DNA of 64,000 nt from assembly GCA_032871835.1 (NCBI GenBank), contig CM065299.1, positions 868,001 through 932,000 on the forward strand, in the 5' to 3' direction. Source of the stretch: Dipteronia dyeriana. Lineage: Eukaryota > Streptophyta > Magnoliopsida > Sapindales > Sapindaceae. This document shows positions 1-12,494 of the stretch, one piece after another. The stretch's first letter is position 1. The number at the start of each line of letters is the position of its first letter. A program made the translations under genes and the position numbers. Below the pieces are notes generated by a model that saw only the letters and a list, made by a program, of their open reading frames with translations, made no database searches and was not told where the DNA came from.

Positions 1-850
1 ATATCTCCAAATTGGTGGAATACATCAAAGAAAACAAGAAATACAAATAAATGAGTAAATAAGAGCAAACCCTTGAAGACAAGTCCTCCAAAAATGGTCC
101 TAGCCTTCCTAGCTCGAATTTGGCTCCTAATTCCTTTGTAATCTACTCTAAGATGAATGGAGGAAGTATATAGTGGTGAGATGGAGGTGTATGGTGAGCT
201 CCCATGGAGGAAAAACCTCAATGGGAGCAAGAGATGAAAGAAAATGGAAGAAGAAGAGAAGAGGTGTGAGAAGGGGAAAATAGGGGAAGAGAGGTATGAA
301 AAGAGGAGAGAAAGTGGGTTATTTATAGGATGGGAAGTTAGGGTAAAATATTGGGGTGAAAAGACAAGAATACCCTTCAAAAAATGACTAAAAAATGAAT
401 TTCCGCCCATATATATGGTACGTCACGCTGTACGCATCAACAGGCGTACCGCACATCACTTTTGGAACCTACTGCCAAAAAACGCGGTACGAAGTGCGGT
501 ACGAAAATTGGTCTCGCGCGGTACGCGTACCGTACCTCTGCGTACAATTACGAAAACGGTCATAACTTTCTCTACAAACCTCGGAATCGTGATCTGTAAA
601 GTGTGTTGGAAAGAAGACCTATGGGTCTTTCCGAAAGGTGGTTAAGGGAGATGTAGTTCAATCAGAGGAGAGAGATATGACTTTCCGAAGTTGGGGTGTC
701 TGCTCAAGATATTCCAAATTCTGCCCTTTAACCTCCAAAACTCTTCAATTAAGCTCAAATACCTTCCGTAGGGAACATGTAGCTACACAAGGCTCACAAA
801 CACATCAAATACCAAAATATACTAAAAAACAATAACAAAAGCTAGGTAAT
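1..850. repeat. Dispersed repeat family, partial copy 1
   Basis: The first 300 bases match 28681-28960 block by block: a 'gtgatggaggtgtatggtgag'-like stretch, 'ctcccatggaggaaa', then a purine-rich GAAGA run. The rest is rich in short GGTACG/CGTACC words (about 415-540). No credible protein is visible, and the short ORFs here have no recognisable domain. The family looks like a non-coding, high-copy element, possibly a large non-autonomous LTR element. That class is an inference from copy number and lack of coding. The left end lies outside the window. Confidence 0.6.
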
Positions 851-984
851 GGGGACCACAAATAGGTATATAAATCGTTCTGATTACCTCTCTCAATGCT
901 CATTTGGCAATATCAGAATGTAAACATCGAATCAGAGGAAGGAACTCGCCCCTCCTGTATAATTACCTATCTATCAATCAATTC

Positions 985-1257
985 CAGACTGAGAGCCTCT
1001 TGATTTTCCTAGCTTGGTCAGATTCCTCGGGAAGCCTCTCTTCTTGGAGATAATCCACTATTGGGTCCATCCAGCATGGCTGTCGATCCAGGGTATAAGT
1101 CTTCTTACCTGCTACTGTGTTGGGTAGAGGGATCACTTAGAGAGGGGACCACTGGGGTAAGGTCTGACCACCATTCGTATCTATCTTGGCTAGGACGTCA
1201 GCTTGAGGATTCTGTTGTCGAGGTACCTACTCAATCTTAAATCCTTTTGTTAACCAA
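985..1257 (-). pseudogene. Ty3/gypsy pol scrap (RNase H end and connection region)
   Basis: On the minus strand this reads as the C-terminal end of a plant gypsy RNase H, with the conserved 'NPQADVLAKI' block. It continues into the connection region typical of Tat-type elements, with a 'WMDPIVDYLQEERLPEES' block. One in-frame TAG interrupts it about nine residues before the NPQAD block. No RT, integrase or gag is attached; the right side abuts an LTR-like sequence directly at about 1258. It is therefore a deletion relic from an element related to, but not part of, the better preserved one at 2454-10706. Confidence 0.75.
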
Positions 1258-2450
1258 AAAATCGCTCAGGGTGAGGAATTACAGCTAACACCCTCGAGAC
1301 CACTACCACGCAGGTGGTGGTCAGGGTTGGTACCTTGTACCTTGGAGAGATCTTGTATGAATATGGAGTATGGAGCAGTAGGTAGGAGAGGAGTCATCCC
1401 ACTCATTGGGCTTGGCGTTAGGTAGGAGTGGAGTCATCCCACCTGTTGGGCTTCGTGGTAGGTAAGAGATGAAGGGAACTCGAGGTTCCCTTGCTGGTAT
1501 GAAGGGGTTGATCTTGGTCCTAGTCCTCGGTCAAGGTCGGAGCCCGTCTTGGTACCTAGAGCCCGGTTCTGGAGCCCGATTCTTTCCTGTAGTTTTCCGA
1601 CCTATATAGCAAGTAAGAAGGGGGGCTTATCTAGCTCCAGTGTCGGAGAGCTCAATTTCTTCCGTATCAAGGATGCAGGAGAGCACATCGACTCCCTTCA
1701 AGCTTGTCTGGGTGGTTTCTCCCCCATATTGATGTGCGACTTTGACATGTAGATGTGAGGATAAAAACACTAGGTCCAGTGGGGTAGGAATCTAGCTTGT
1801 ACACATATATACATACATACATAATACATGGGTCATATAAGAGGAACACAAGTCTTATGTAGAAAGAGGTGGACTGACAAAGGGGGAAAAAGCATCACGA
1901 ATGATCACATGCTGAAAAATCCCGAGGCAGTATCCGGAGGAAGGAGAAATACCCTTCCTTAAGAGGTAGTACATGTAACGATGATTAGAGAGAACTTATT
2001 CGAAGTATATCGACTTGCCTCGGGTCGGTCGATTTTGGGATTAGGGATTTGACGCCTGTTATCATATGACCCCCCTAATCGATGCTATTACAAGTGTATT
2101 TATACATGGTGTAACTACCTTGGCGCACAAGTCCAGGACTCTTGAATTGTTCTTCTTTCCTTATTGAACACAATTCTTCATTTAATGTAGTTGATCGGAT
2201 TGTATCTAATATCTTGGAGAATATGTGTTTGTTTCCTCTTCGGACTCCTCCTTCATTGATATGTTGGATTTTCTGTTGTAGTTGACTCCCAATAATAGTT
2301 GTGGAGGATATCTTAGAGGCAAAGGTATTTGTTTCCTCTTTGGACTCTTTTACTAATGGTAGCCTATTAAAGAATTGAATATTCTCTCATTAATGGCGTT
2401 GATCATCTCATTAATGGCGTTGATCATCTCATTAATATTGTTAATGGGAA
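1258..2450 (-). repeat. Degraded LTR-like sequence related to the Tat-type LTRs
   Basis: Positions 1258-1345 match the outer edges of the two LTRs at 2454 and 9941: 'gctcagggtgagg', then 'ctcgagaccactaccacg', then a GGTGGTGG block. Further right, 'gtgtttgtttcctcttcgga' resembles the downstream LTR body. The middle carries a direct duplication of about 40 bp (around 1380 and 1420, sharing 'gagtcatcccac'). I read it as the LTR belonging to the pol scrap at 985-1257. The alignment was done by eye, so the boundaries are approximate. Confidence 0.5.
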
Positions 2451-2453
2451 AGT

Positions 2454-3240
2454 TGCTCAGGATGAGAAATTCCTGCTAACATCCTCGAGACCATTACCAC
2501 GGAGGTGGTGGCCGAGGTCGGTACCTTTGATACCTAACCCGCTTAGATAAGAATGAAGATTTGTATAATAATGAAAAACGGGAGCTTTATTATCGATCAC
2601 TTTGGTATACAAAATTCTCTCTCATACATTATCTGGGACGTAGGAAGGTGGTCGCTTTGTACTTGTCGAATAGTGGAAACAACGGCGGCCGTGTTCTGAT
2701 TACATAATTTAGGCCCTCCTTTCCTCTTTTTCTTATCGTCTATATGTCGTCTCTCTTTTTCTACTCTGTTTTTTCTATATCTTTTCTACCATGCTTGACC
2801 TTACTTATATATGGTCCAAGTAGGTTTTAATTTCACAAATATTCTACCACGATCCCATGAATCCGTTCTCCCCTTATCGGGCGGGATTCGTCATTTGAAT
2901 TTGACTTGTTACTGGATTCGATGATATCGTTGACGGTGATAAGTTTGTTTCCTTTTAGGGATCAAACTCTTAACTTGTACGTAAATGTTGGCTATTACAT
3001 GGATACGGTCCTGTGTGTACTCATGGCATGATTCTTCATGGAGGTCACTGGACTAGCTGCTTGTAGTCTTCGTAGAGTGAGGCAGATCTATGCTTTGGTT
3101 TTATTCTTGGAAGCTTGGAATGGACGTTCTGGTAGGCATTCCTGGGGGGTAGGGCTCTCTTCCTCATCGTATCACGGAGGAGACAACAGGCTTCTAAAGA
3201 GGTTGGTAGGCTTCTCGTTCAGGCTATGAATTACGTTTGA
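2454..3240 (-). repeat. 3' LTR of the Tat-like element
   Basis: Aligns with 9941-10706 through several shared blocks: 'gctcaggatgagaaattcc', the CTCGAGACCA block, 'tacttgtcgaatagtgga', 'acataatttaggcc', and 'gcatgattcttcat' with 'gaggtc'. Divergence is considerable, with many substitutions and indels, so the insertion is old. The inner boundary is uncertain by tens of bases. Confidence 0.7.
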
Positions 3241-3974
3241 CCTCTGAAAGTCTTAACCCGGTGGGGGCTTACTTTGCTTGTCGGGCTTCTTTCGAATGTT
3301 TCTTGAGCTTGGCAACCTCCTGGCTTTCACGGGGTGGTTGAAGAACCTGACCCCAGGAACCGAGGTTCCCAGATAGATGGCCTCGAGAAGCCCAGATTCC
3401 AGTGTTCGCGTGGGGGCTCGTCCTGGTCGTGTCTAGCTTATTTCCTAATAGTTTTGAATCCCGACGATCCCTCCACACTTCCACGGAGTAGTTTTATGGT
3501 ACATCCAGGGTTTCATGAATGTCGACTTCGGGCCTCGATTTGGGCTGGGAGAGTGGAAAATTTCTCTTTGACCTCTAGCCAAATTTTATTATTAACAGAA
3601 GTCCCCTCTGACTTGAACACTGGGGGTAGAGTTGGGGTTGGAGTCAGATTCCCTGTTTAATTGAAAAAAATTTCTGTTACAAGATAATTATTGAGAATCT
3701 CGAATGAAATCTTCTCATTAATTACCCAATGATGTGTCGAACTCGAATTGATGTGTTCTTCGAGGAAAATTGGCTGCGTTACGGCTCTCTCCGTGGCTCG
3801 AGGTGATCTTCCTGAGGATATCGCTGACAACTTTACACCCCTAACCTCTATTTAAAATCAAACTCTTTACCCGTTTCTTCACACTTTCTCTCAATTTCGA
3901 ATTTACAGATTTCTTCTCTCTTGCTATCCTCTGTCGATTTCCCTTTCTTCTCAAGCCCCAAAACCTATTCTACC

Positions 3975-5990
3975 ATGTCGAAGGCCAGTCATGACTCTAT
4001 TGACTCCCTTGTCGAGGGCACAGAGGTCTCAAGTCTTGCCCACGGGAAAAGGGATCGAAGAGACCTAGACGGGGACGACTCCCCTCCGTTCCCGTAACAT
4101 CATCGATCGAATCAGAATGTAGCCATCGGGGCTGGGTTTTCTAACCAATCGGACAATCCTCTGAACTTGGTTGACTAAGAGAATAGGGTTGGTGTCGCTG
4201 GAGTGGACCGGGTCACAATCGTCGGTCATTCGCTGGAGAGACATCCTCCATATGACTTCAGGGTAATTCCAGATTCCACTATTGACCCAAAGTCACTCGG
4301 TCACCTGAGAACCAAATACGGCATCCCTGACACCATCTCTCTCATAGTCTCCCACAGAAATTACGATGTCTTCAGCCCCCCCAAAGGCATACTCCCTATC
4401 GGTGTGCAGCCTTCGAGAGCGGGGTAAGGCTCCTTCTTCATCCTACCCTTCGGCAGGCTCTCAACGCCCTTCAACTGGCTCCCCTCCAACAAACACCCTG
4501 CTTCTGAAGGCACCTTGTCGGCTTCCTCATGCTATGAAGGAAGGAGTGCTAGCTCAGCAAGATAACTAGATAGCCCGGGGCAGAGGAGCTTGCTTTCCTT
4601 TTCCAGATTGGGAGCCCCCGAGGTCAATTTTACACTAAGGCCAAGAATAAGTTTAATTTCATCATCCCTAGGGCTTCAAGGAAGGACCAAGCCTGGAAGG
4701 AAGAATGGGTATTGGCTGGCAATGATTGGGGGAGCTCGATTTTATAGGTGGGAATGAGTTCACAGTTCTAACCACCTTTAATGATAAGCCCCCATGGGAC
4801 CAAGACTCCTTGCCCGTCGAATCTAAGATGGTGTTAAAGGTCATCCTTGCCAGGAACTACTTGAATCTAAAGTTCCCGACTGCTGACCCTTTTGATCCGC
4901 ATCGGGTAAACCGCTATCTTCGGATATCTGACGCTACTTATCGTAAGTATCTTGCACCATCAAGCCTTTAGGTTGTTGAATGGTTCAATTCTGATGGTTT
5001 TAACCCCTTTTTTAATAGTTTTTGTTATTGCTCTAGCTTCTCGCAAAGCCCGGCAAGCTCAGACCCCTCCCCTTCCTTCCAGATCATCCCCGGGAACCTT
5101 CTTGGCTACCTCGGAGACGTCCCCGAGATCCTTCTTGGCTACCTCAGAGAAAGGGTAGCCAATCCTTATGGTTGTTGCTTCGTCTACCTCAGCTAAGGCT
5201 TTAAACCGAGGAGGGCCCGCTCACCAGGCCACTGATACATCCACCTCTGCTCCACCATCAGTGGCTCCCGCTACAGTTGTTGCTTCCCTAGCTATATTAC
5301 CCCCTCTTTCCATTGATCCAATTGCGTCCCTGGTAACTCAGGCTCCAGGGGATCCCGAAGTTGGTATTCATGAGATTCCCTCTTCTTATCCCCACCATCA
5401 ACCGGGCTCGGTTGGCCAGGATAAGGTTTTGAAGCAATCAGTTGCCTCATGCCCGGGTGGTGGGCTCTCTAGGATGGCTTCCATGCCCGTGGATTTTTTG
5501 GTTACCAAGGGGTCTGCTCTTCTGGCTGAGGTAGTCACTGCCTTTATTTCATGTGATTGTGAGTTTTTACTGCTTTCTAACCTTTGTCTCATTCTTTGCA
5601 GGCTTTCAAGTTCAATGTAGCAATGGGCCACCAGGTATCCTTTCTCCTGGATCGGGCAGCTAGGGCTGAAGTTGAGGCTGAACGGGCCTTAGGATTACTG
5701 GAGTAAGCTCAATCCTTGGTCCGGGAGATGACTTCCAGCCAAAGGGAAATGGAAACACAACTGGTTGGGCTTTAATGCGACCATGAGAGGCTGAAGCGAT
5801 CTTTTGACCAGGAAACTCTTCGGTCTAAACGACGAGCCAGCCAGCGGGATGACTGGAAGAAAGAAACGAAGGCGCTATATGCTGAGAATCATGATCTTCA
5901 AGCCCAAGTCGCCAGGCTTCAGGTTGAGGTGGATTCCTCCTTCAGTGAAGGATACTTCGATGCCTCCTACCAAGTTGCTAAGGCCCTTCC
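3975..5990 (+). pseudogene. Antisense extra ORF of the Tat-like element, decayed
   Basis: Runs opposite to pol, starting at the ATG at 3975. A recognisable segment is at 4203-4390 (about 62 residues, containing 'LGHLRTKYGIPDTISLIVSH'). It resembles the 'gypsy-type/plant transposon' proteins that plant Tat elements encode between pol and the 3' LTR. A second piece is at 4726-4971, and a helix-forming tail follows at about 5620-5990. The frame is broken by stops near 4096 and 4177 and by several frameshifts. Possible splice-like signals occur (GTAAGT near 4942, TTTGCAG near 5600). The function of this ORF in the family is not established. Confidence 0.55.
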
Positions 5991-6044
5991 CTCCCCTTTC
6001 GACCTGTTAATTATTGCTAACTGGGATAGGAAGAAGATACTGCC

Positions 6045-7800
6045 AATTATAGCATGACTCACGTAGTAGATAGGCCGATGAACCCTATCTTCACAATCTT
6101 TAACCAGGGCCCCACTTACTGTAGTCTCTGAAACGACCAAGTAGATTTGCAGCTCTTCTCCAGGACTTGGCTTGACCAGTAACGGAGGGCTTGGCAGATA
6201 TTTCTTCAAGGCTTGAAAGGCTTGTTCACTCTTCTGGTCCCATTTCATGTTTCTTCACTGCTTGATGGCTTTGAAGAATGAGAGACATTTGTCGGTAAAC
6301 CGAGAAATGAACCTGTTGAGCGCTGCTACCTGCCCGGTCAAGACTTGAACCTATTTAAGTGACACGGGGGACTCTAGATCCAGGATAGCTTTAATCTTTT
6401 TCGGGTTAGCCTCTATGCCTCTCTCATGAACCATGAAGCCTATAAACTTCCCCGCAGTTACCCCAAATGTGCATTTGGAAGGGTTCAATCTCATCTGGCT
6501 CTCCCTTAAGATCATGAAAGTTCTGTGAAGGTCGTCCAGATGGCTTTCAACAGTTGAGGACTTAGTGATCATATCGTCGATCTATACTTTCATTGATCTT
6601 TCTATTTCGGGTTTGAACAACCTATTGACCAACCGTTGATATGTATCCCCTTCGTTTTAAAGCCCAAACGGTATCACCTTATAGCAATACAGACCTTGTC
6701 TGGTGATGAAACTGGTATTTTCCTGGTCGGTGGGGTACATCGTAATTTGGTTGTATCCTGAAAACGAGTCCATGAAACTCAGGAGCTTGTTTTCAGAGGT
6801 GGAGCCAACCAACTGATCAATTTTTGGTAGAGGGAAACTGTCTTTCAGACATGTCCGGTTGAGGTTAGTATAATCGATGCACATACGCCACTTCCCATTC
6901 ACCTTTGTGACCGTGACCATGTTGGCGATCCATTCAGGGTAACGTGATTCTCTGATGAAGCTCACTTGGGTCAATTTGTTCACCTCTTCCAAAACCGCAG
7001 CATTTCTTTCAGCGTTAAAGTTAAGCCTTTTTCTATTTGACGGGCTTGAAGGTCGGATCCACTGCCAATCTGTGAGCAGACAAAGATATCGGGATTCTAG
7101 GCATCTCGTCGTTACTCCAAGCGAAGATGTCATTTAACTCTTTGAGGAGCCCGATCAAACCCTCTTTTACTTTCGGCTCAATGGCGGCTCCGACTTTAAC
7201 GACCTACAAGGGATTGCCCATTCGGATGGGAATCTCTTCTAGCTTATCCACTGAATGGCCGCTGGCCCATTCCCTTCTCTGCACCTCCTTGTATGGCACT
7301 ACGGGGTCATCCCTGGGTGACTTATGGCTTCCTTATCTTCCAGGGTCAATACAGGTGTTGCCCCATCCTGGGTCGTTGTTACCTAGGCAAACTGTCTTGC
7401 TAGAGCTGTTAGGTTGGTAGGCACTGCATAACACCTCTTGGTTGTTTGCTGGTCACCCGTACTTCCCCCACCTTGTCTCCTACTGGAAAATTCAGAACGT
7501 TGTGGTAGATGGATATGACCCCTTTCAAGGATGATAAAAATGGCCTACTTAATATTGCATGTAGGTCGATGGGGTATCCACCACCACGAAGTCTGTCATG
7601 ACATTCTGCTGGAGAAATGTGTCTCCAATGATTACTGGCAGGATTTTTAAACCCACGGGTATGATTGAGTCCCCAGTGAACCCATACAGCGGGGTAGTGT
7701 AACTATTGTAACACCACTGTTTCAAGTTCATCTTTTCCAAGTGTCTTCAAATAGGACGTCGACGCTGCTACCTGTGTCGACGAGCACACGGTGTACCATG
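6045..7800 (-). pseudogene. Protease-RT-RNase H remnant of the Tat-like pol
   Basis: Read on the minus strand. The protease has its active-site motif intact as VDTGSS (around 7752-7795), with a frameshift just after it near 7741. RT follows at 7133-6657, with 'GKWRMCIDYTNLN' and 'PFGL' blocks. The polymerase motif that should read Y-x-DD has a TAG codon in place of the tyrosine (6582-6584), so the catalytic site is interrupted. RT then continues at 6572-6351. The start of RNase H is at 6248-6045, with 'KWDQKSEQAFQALK'. The sequence breaks off there; the rest of RNase H and all of integrase are absent. Non-functional. Confidence 0.85.
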
Positions 7801-8339
7801 CAGTTGGAAATTTGTACCGTGATCACCATGGGATAGTCACGGGGTTGCACGGTGTTATAGACATTCGATCGGTGAAAATGATTTGTGACATCTGATAAGG
7901 GCTCTAGTCGACCTTGTAGATACCCCGCCCTTCGTCCACACGAGGGATTTTCTTCGCGTGGTTTTTCCTGAAATTATTGGAGGTACCAGTTAGAGTAGAT
8001 CCTCCACTGATGGTATGTATTATCTGGATTTACTGCATAAGATTTGCATGCTCTCCCTTTCTCTTCTCAGCGTGCTCGCGGATCTCGGCTTGCACTTCTT
8101 TTCCAGTCTGAATGTTATCCCTGACCTACTGTAAGAATTCTACCAAACATCATCCCCTTATTAAAGCCTCGATCTGGTTTCACAGGTTTTAGCATTCTAA
8201 AGTGTTGTGTCCCACGTCTTCGTGAAAATCACAATATTTATAACGATTCCTCTTATCGATGGGGGCTTTCATGGATACGGGCTTCTGTAGTAACCCTTTG
8301 TCCCGTATGGCGAGATAGATTATTTCACGGGATACATTT

Positions 8340-9660
8340 CAGGGGGTGTAATGATTATATCCTCTCTCATCTCAAGATATTGAAGCTATTGTCCTAGGAG
8401 GAGGCGAAGCCCACAAAGGAGTTCGTTTTGCTGGATACCTTTCTGATAGGGGTAAAGAAATGGAGAGGCGATACGTCGACCTGTTGGGGGGTTTGTTCTG
8501 GCATTTCTGAGCTTGCTCTAGTTTGGAAGCTTCATTCTTCTGTAGCTTTACAGCTCTCATATCGTCGTCTTCCATCTTGACCTTGATCTATTCGTCGATT
8601 TCAATTTGCTCCAAAGCCCGATCATAGGCTTCTTGGTAGGTCTCTGGAGACCGCTTGGTAAAAGACCGGAAAAACTTGCCCGCCCATAAGTTCCTCTTGA
8701 AATTGATGAGGGTTTCTTTCTCGATGAAGACCCCTATCTGGATGACTTCCTTGTAGAAACGCTCCACATAAGCCCAGAGGGTTTCCCCTCTCTCCTGGAT
8801 AACGTACTATAGATGGATTGGATCCTTCAGTCGGGGCTTAACTCCCTGGAATTGTGAGAAGAAATTAGTTGACAGTTTTGTGAAGGAATCCACACTGCCA
8901 GCGGGTAGCTTTCTGAACTAGGTCTTAGCGTAATCCGTCAGCATAGTTGGGAACATCCGACACATAGCGGCCCTGGTCGTGTTCTAGAATTCCATCTGTT
9001 GAACGAAGCTCTCCAAGTGGCTCAAGGGATCCTCAGTCCCGGAAAATCTATCAGTTTGCATTTTGAATTTTGGCTGGAGCTCCGCCTCCCGGATCCTTCT
9101 AGTAAAGGGAGCATTCATCTCACTTAGAGGATCTTTCTTGTCTTCCTTGTACTTCCCCTTCTTCATCTGCTGGAGCTCTTTCTGAAGCTCTGCCACCTGG
9201 TCTCTCGGGTGCTTGCTCTCAAGTTTCCTTGATTTAATATCGAACTCCTCACTGTCAAACCCTTTTGACGAGTTGGCAACCTCTACCCAATTCCTTCTTC
9301 GGATGGGATCTGTTTGGGGGCTTTGCTGGCTTTCTTCCTCTCTAGCTCGGGCCTCCCTCCTTGAAGTCGTTGGGTGAAGAAACTCTCGCCGTTCCCGGGG
9401 AAGGACATCCACCGCTGACTTAACTTTCCTGGCTTGGTAACGTGGCAGCACTTCAGGAACGGGGGGCATAGACCCTAACCTATCCCGGATCGAGGGCCTA
9501 GGTCTAGTTCCATTATGAGCTGGCTCCGGAGGGGTAAGTCCCAGGCGATCAAAGGCGGGCTGCCGAGTCACAGGCTTGCTTGGTTCTCCTTGGTTGCAGA
9601 GGTTTGCTTGCTGGACGGTAATACCCTTAGCGAGCAGCCGAAGACGGATGTTTCCCATGA
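8340..9660 (-). pseudogene. Gag remnant of the Tat-like element
   Basis: On the minus strand, 9658-8984 is a 224-codon open stretch: a charged, Pro/Arg-rich N-terminal region, then the start of the retrotransposon gag domain ('DRFSGTEDPLSHLESF'). The gag domain continues to about 8580 after an in-frame stop at 8984, with blocks such as 'GVKPRLKDPIHLQ', 'QERGETL' and 'AYVERFYKE', and further stops. Gag forms the particle shell in Ty3/gypsy elements. No intact CCHC zinc knuckle was found. Confidence 0.8.
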
Positions 9661-9903
9661 AAGTCGTCGTTTGTTGGTCAAGCGCGACCTAGCTTCCCAT
9701 AGGAGGATCCAAAGCCCGCATCGTGGCTGGTTGATCTGGACCTGGCCACGAAGCCTGGATCTTCTTCCTTTCTTTGGGATCTTCTATGTCGACACAGTTA
9801 AAGGTTGTTCCGATACGCCTGGGTGTCCTTGGGAAGAGCATAGCCTCATGATTACTGTTAAATAACAAACTTATGAATATAAAAATGATGGTGTGGAAGT
9901 TGT

Positions 9904-9920
9904 CCCCACAGACGACACCA
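9904..9920 (-). other. Primer binding site of the Tat-like element
   Basis: The minus strand reads TGGTGTCGTCTGTGGGG. This resembles the TGGCGCCGTCTGTGGG-type PBS used by plant Tat elements. It lies about 20 bp inside the 5' LTR edge, as expected for minus-strand priming by a tRNA. I have not assigned the tRNA. Confidence 0.6.
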
Positions 9921-9940
9921 GAAAGTATTAGCTAAAAATT

Positions 9941-10706
9941 TGCTCAAGATGAGAAATTCCAATTAACACTCTCGAGATCACTACCACGGAGGTGCTGGCC
10001 GGGGTCAGTACCTCAGATATCTTACCTGTTAAGATAAAAACAAATATTTGAATGATAATGTGATAGCGAATGAGATCCTTATTATTGATCACTCTTGGTA
10101 TACAGAAATCTCTCACATACACTCACAATCTCTCTAGGGCATAGGTGGGTGGCAACTTCGTACTTGTCGAATAGTAGATACAATGATTGACGTGTTTTGT
10201 TCACATAATTTAGGCCCGGCGTAGTCCTCTTTCTTTTTTTACTCTATTTCCGTTTCTCCTTTCTACATCATGATTGGACCTATTTATACATGCTCCAAGT
10301 AGGTTTAAACTCGTGAATCGCCCGCCACGATTTTATGAATATGTTCCCTTCTTATCGGACGGGATCCTCTATTTGAAAGTCGTTGATTTCGAGTATATTA
10401 CGAACTCAAGATTATCGTTGGAGGAGATAAGTGTGTTTCCTCTTTAGAATCAAATTCTTGTATTACACGTATGCAGCATTTAATGTTCGTTATAACGTAA
10501 ATATGATCTGGTGTGTATTCATTGCATGATTCTTCATAGAGGTCTTCAAGTTAGCAGTTTTGTAGAGCGAGGTAGATACATGCTTTACCTATGGTCTCAG
10601 AAGCTTGGGATGGCCTTGTGGGCACTTACTGGGGGTAGCGTAGATTAGGCGAGATTCTTCTTTCATGTCTAGGTAGGCTACGGGCGTCCCTTAACGTATC
10701 GTCAAA
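9941..10706 (-). repeat. 5' LTR of the Tat-like element
   Basis: Partner of the LTR at 2454-3240, begins 'tgctcaagatgagaaattcc' and runs in the same order of shared blocks to about 10700. F-box coding sequence starts immediately at its right edge (about 10707). The insertion or a later rearrangement therefore removed the upstream part of that F-box gene. No matching F-box sequence is seen on the left side of the element. Confidence 0.7.
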
Positions 10707-11340
10707 CATTGAGCATAGAAAAATGTTCAAGCCTTGAGAAAATGAATGTTAGAGTATTCCCACTGGTGGCTTGGCGAGAAGCATATAATTGGGAACAACG
10801 GTACATGTTTGATCTTCTCTGTCTCACTGAAGGGTCTCATCGTGCAAAATCAATCGACATATCGTTCAAGTTTTCAAAGGTAAATAATCTTTCATTTTAT
10901 ATATAAATCTCTGCGAGTAACAATACTGATCATACTAAATTTTAACTCACTCATTTTACAACTTGTTAGGGGAAGTTCAAATCATACCATATCGATTCTG
11001 GTGTAGAAACTGAAGTTGTGGAGTTCATTAAGGTATAATAAGTCATTTATTAATTTTAAATTAGTTAGTTTTATTGGCTGTTGGAATACTACGAGTATCA
11101 AAAAAGGGGCACATAAAATGGTTAATTAGAGTGACAATTTACTGGTGAGTTGTTCATAAATATAAATATGCATTAATCAATCTTCCATTACTTGTATATA
11201 ATATTATTGGCTTTCTCTTTTATTTTTTCCTCCTCTAATTTGGTACATATGTTGTAAATTGATTTGTGTAGGGAGTCGAGAAAAGGCGATTACGGTTTTT
11301 TGATGGAGTTACGGCATATCAAAACATTGAAGCCTAGCTA
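10707..11340 (+). pseudogene. F-box/FBD-type gene relic A, 3' exons only
   Basis: Three exon-like blocks match the other copies. 10707-10879 ('SIEKCSSLEKMNVRV' onward, ending 'FKFSK' before GTAAAT) corresponds to the C-terminal region of plant F-box/LRR/FBD proteins. The next block is at about 10970-11032, starting GGGAAG after an AG acceptor. The last, at 11272-11336, encodes a short 'FFDG' piece. The N-terminal F-box and LRR exons are missing, replaced by the retrotransposon LTR on the left. Such proteins normally act as substrate adaptors of SCF ubiquitin ligases; this fragment cannot. Confidence 0.6.
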
Positions 11341-11689
11341 GCTGCTGAGAGATTGATCAGTCTGTAAAAAATTTCAGGACAACTTTTTAGTTATATTGAA
11401 GTGCATTCTTCAAATTCATTGGCATAGAAAATCATATCTGTTGATTAATATAACTTTAATTCTCAGTGCAAATTCACATTGTGCCGTATGAATTCCACTA
11501 GAGAAATTAAATGCGTTTTTTGTTTTTCTTCTTACCATCTGTGATGGTGGCACTCAAACCTAATGCTCTTATTTTTTTCTTTACACCACATGTGATATGG
11601 CACTCGAAGTTTATCTATGAATTGTGCCATATCAATTGCTGCTTGTTGTCTTCTGGGTTCTGTACCATCAAGATTTATCTGTTCAGCCA

Positions 11690-12480
11690 TTATGATGAAT
11701 GGAAGTTTTTGGAAATGTTTTTTCATCAAGTTAGTTTTCATCTTGAAGAGCTTGAATGTGACCTATTCATTCTTAACATATTTCCCAGAAATCCTTGGCA
11801 ATTGTAGAAATTAAAACTCAAGACTCTTAAATTGGCTGGTGATTATATTAATGGAGCTTCATTAAAAATTGATGGCTAATTTGCATCTGCATCTAAATAA
11901 ATCTGCATCATTGATGCAAATAGAGAAATGTACAGATAGGAAAGTTTGAGTTCTGCTCAAAGACTGAAATACTTGTATATCAATAGCTTGTCATCTTGTA
12001 GGGCTGCTAATTATCCACTCACATGAATTTGAGAATACATGAATGTCCAACTCTTGAGAAGATGAATATTAGAACGTCTATAGCTGTGACTTGGCTAGAG
12101 GATATTGATTGCAGGATAGGTTACATCTTCGACCTGACCGGGATTCAAAAAAGGTCTCTAATGCAATCACCATATCGTTCAATTTTTCGGAGGTAATAGA
12201 TTCTGCTTTTGTTTCAACTCATACCTAATAAATTCTACAAATGACCCTGACTATTTTTTTGGGAAAATTCGTTTCGTATAATATCAATTCCGATAATGCT
12301 TTGAATCTCAACAGGGTACGATTCCTAGGATCTAAATCATTTTTATTGATAGTAATTAAGCACTTATTGCAAGCAGTTGTTTTTCTTATTAAGCACTTAT
12401 TTTGTGTGATTGATATTTTATATAGAAGGTGGTGGAAAAGCGTTCATTCTATTTTGGTGGAGTTACTAGCTAGCTACTAT
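11690..12480 (+). pseudogene. F-box/FBD-type gene relic B
   Basis: 11725-11805 reads as the LRR-side segment 'LEELECDLFILNIFPRN', continuing after a stop with 'KLKTLKLAGDYING'. 12025-12192 matches the conserved 'ECPTLEKMN' region shared with relics A, C and E, and ends before a GTAATA donor. A terminal-exon-like piece lies near 12425-12490. Several in-frame stops occur at 11880-12060. No F-box exon is attached. It is one of a degraded tandem series on the plus strand. Confidence 0.5.
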
Positions 12481-12494
12481 ATACAAGTTTGATC

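Larger units (their letters stand above)
2454..10706 (-). mobile_element. Decayed Ty3/gypsy retrotransposon, Tat-like, integrase lost
   Basis: Two related LTRs (about 2454-3240 and 9941-10706) bracket, on the minus strand, a PBS, gag (9660 to 8340), aspartic protease (about 7795-7545), RT (about 7133-6350) and part of RNase H (to about 6045). Next comes an opposite-strand ORF (3975-5990), and then the 3' LTR. Extra ORFs between pol and the 3' LTR, sometimes antisense, are known from Tat-lineage elements such as Retand and Grande. That placement and the PBS type support Tat. Integrase and the end of RNase H are missing: the RNase H frame runs straight into the end of the antisense ORF. Every coding part has stops or frameshifts, so the element is dead. 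The right edge abuts F-box sequence. Confidence 0.8.
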
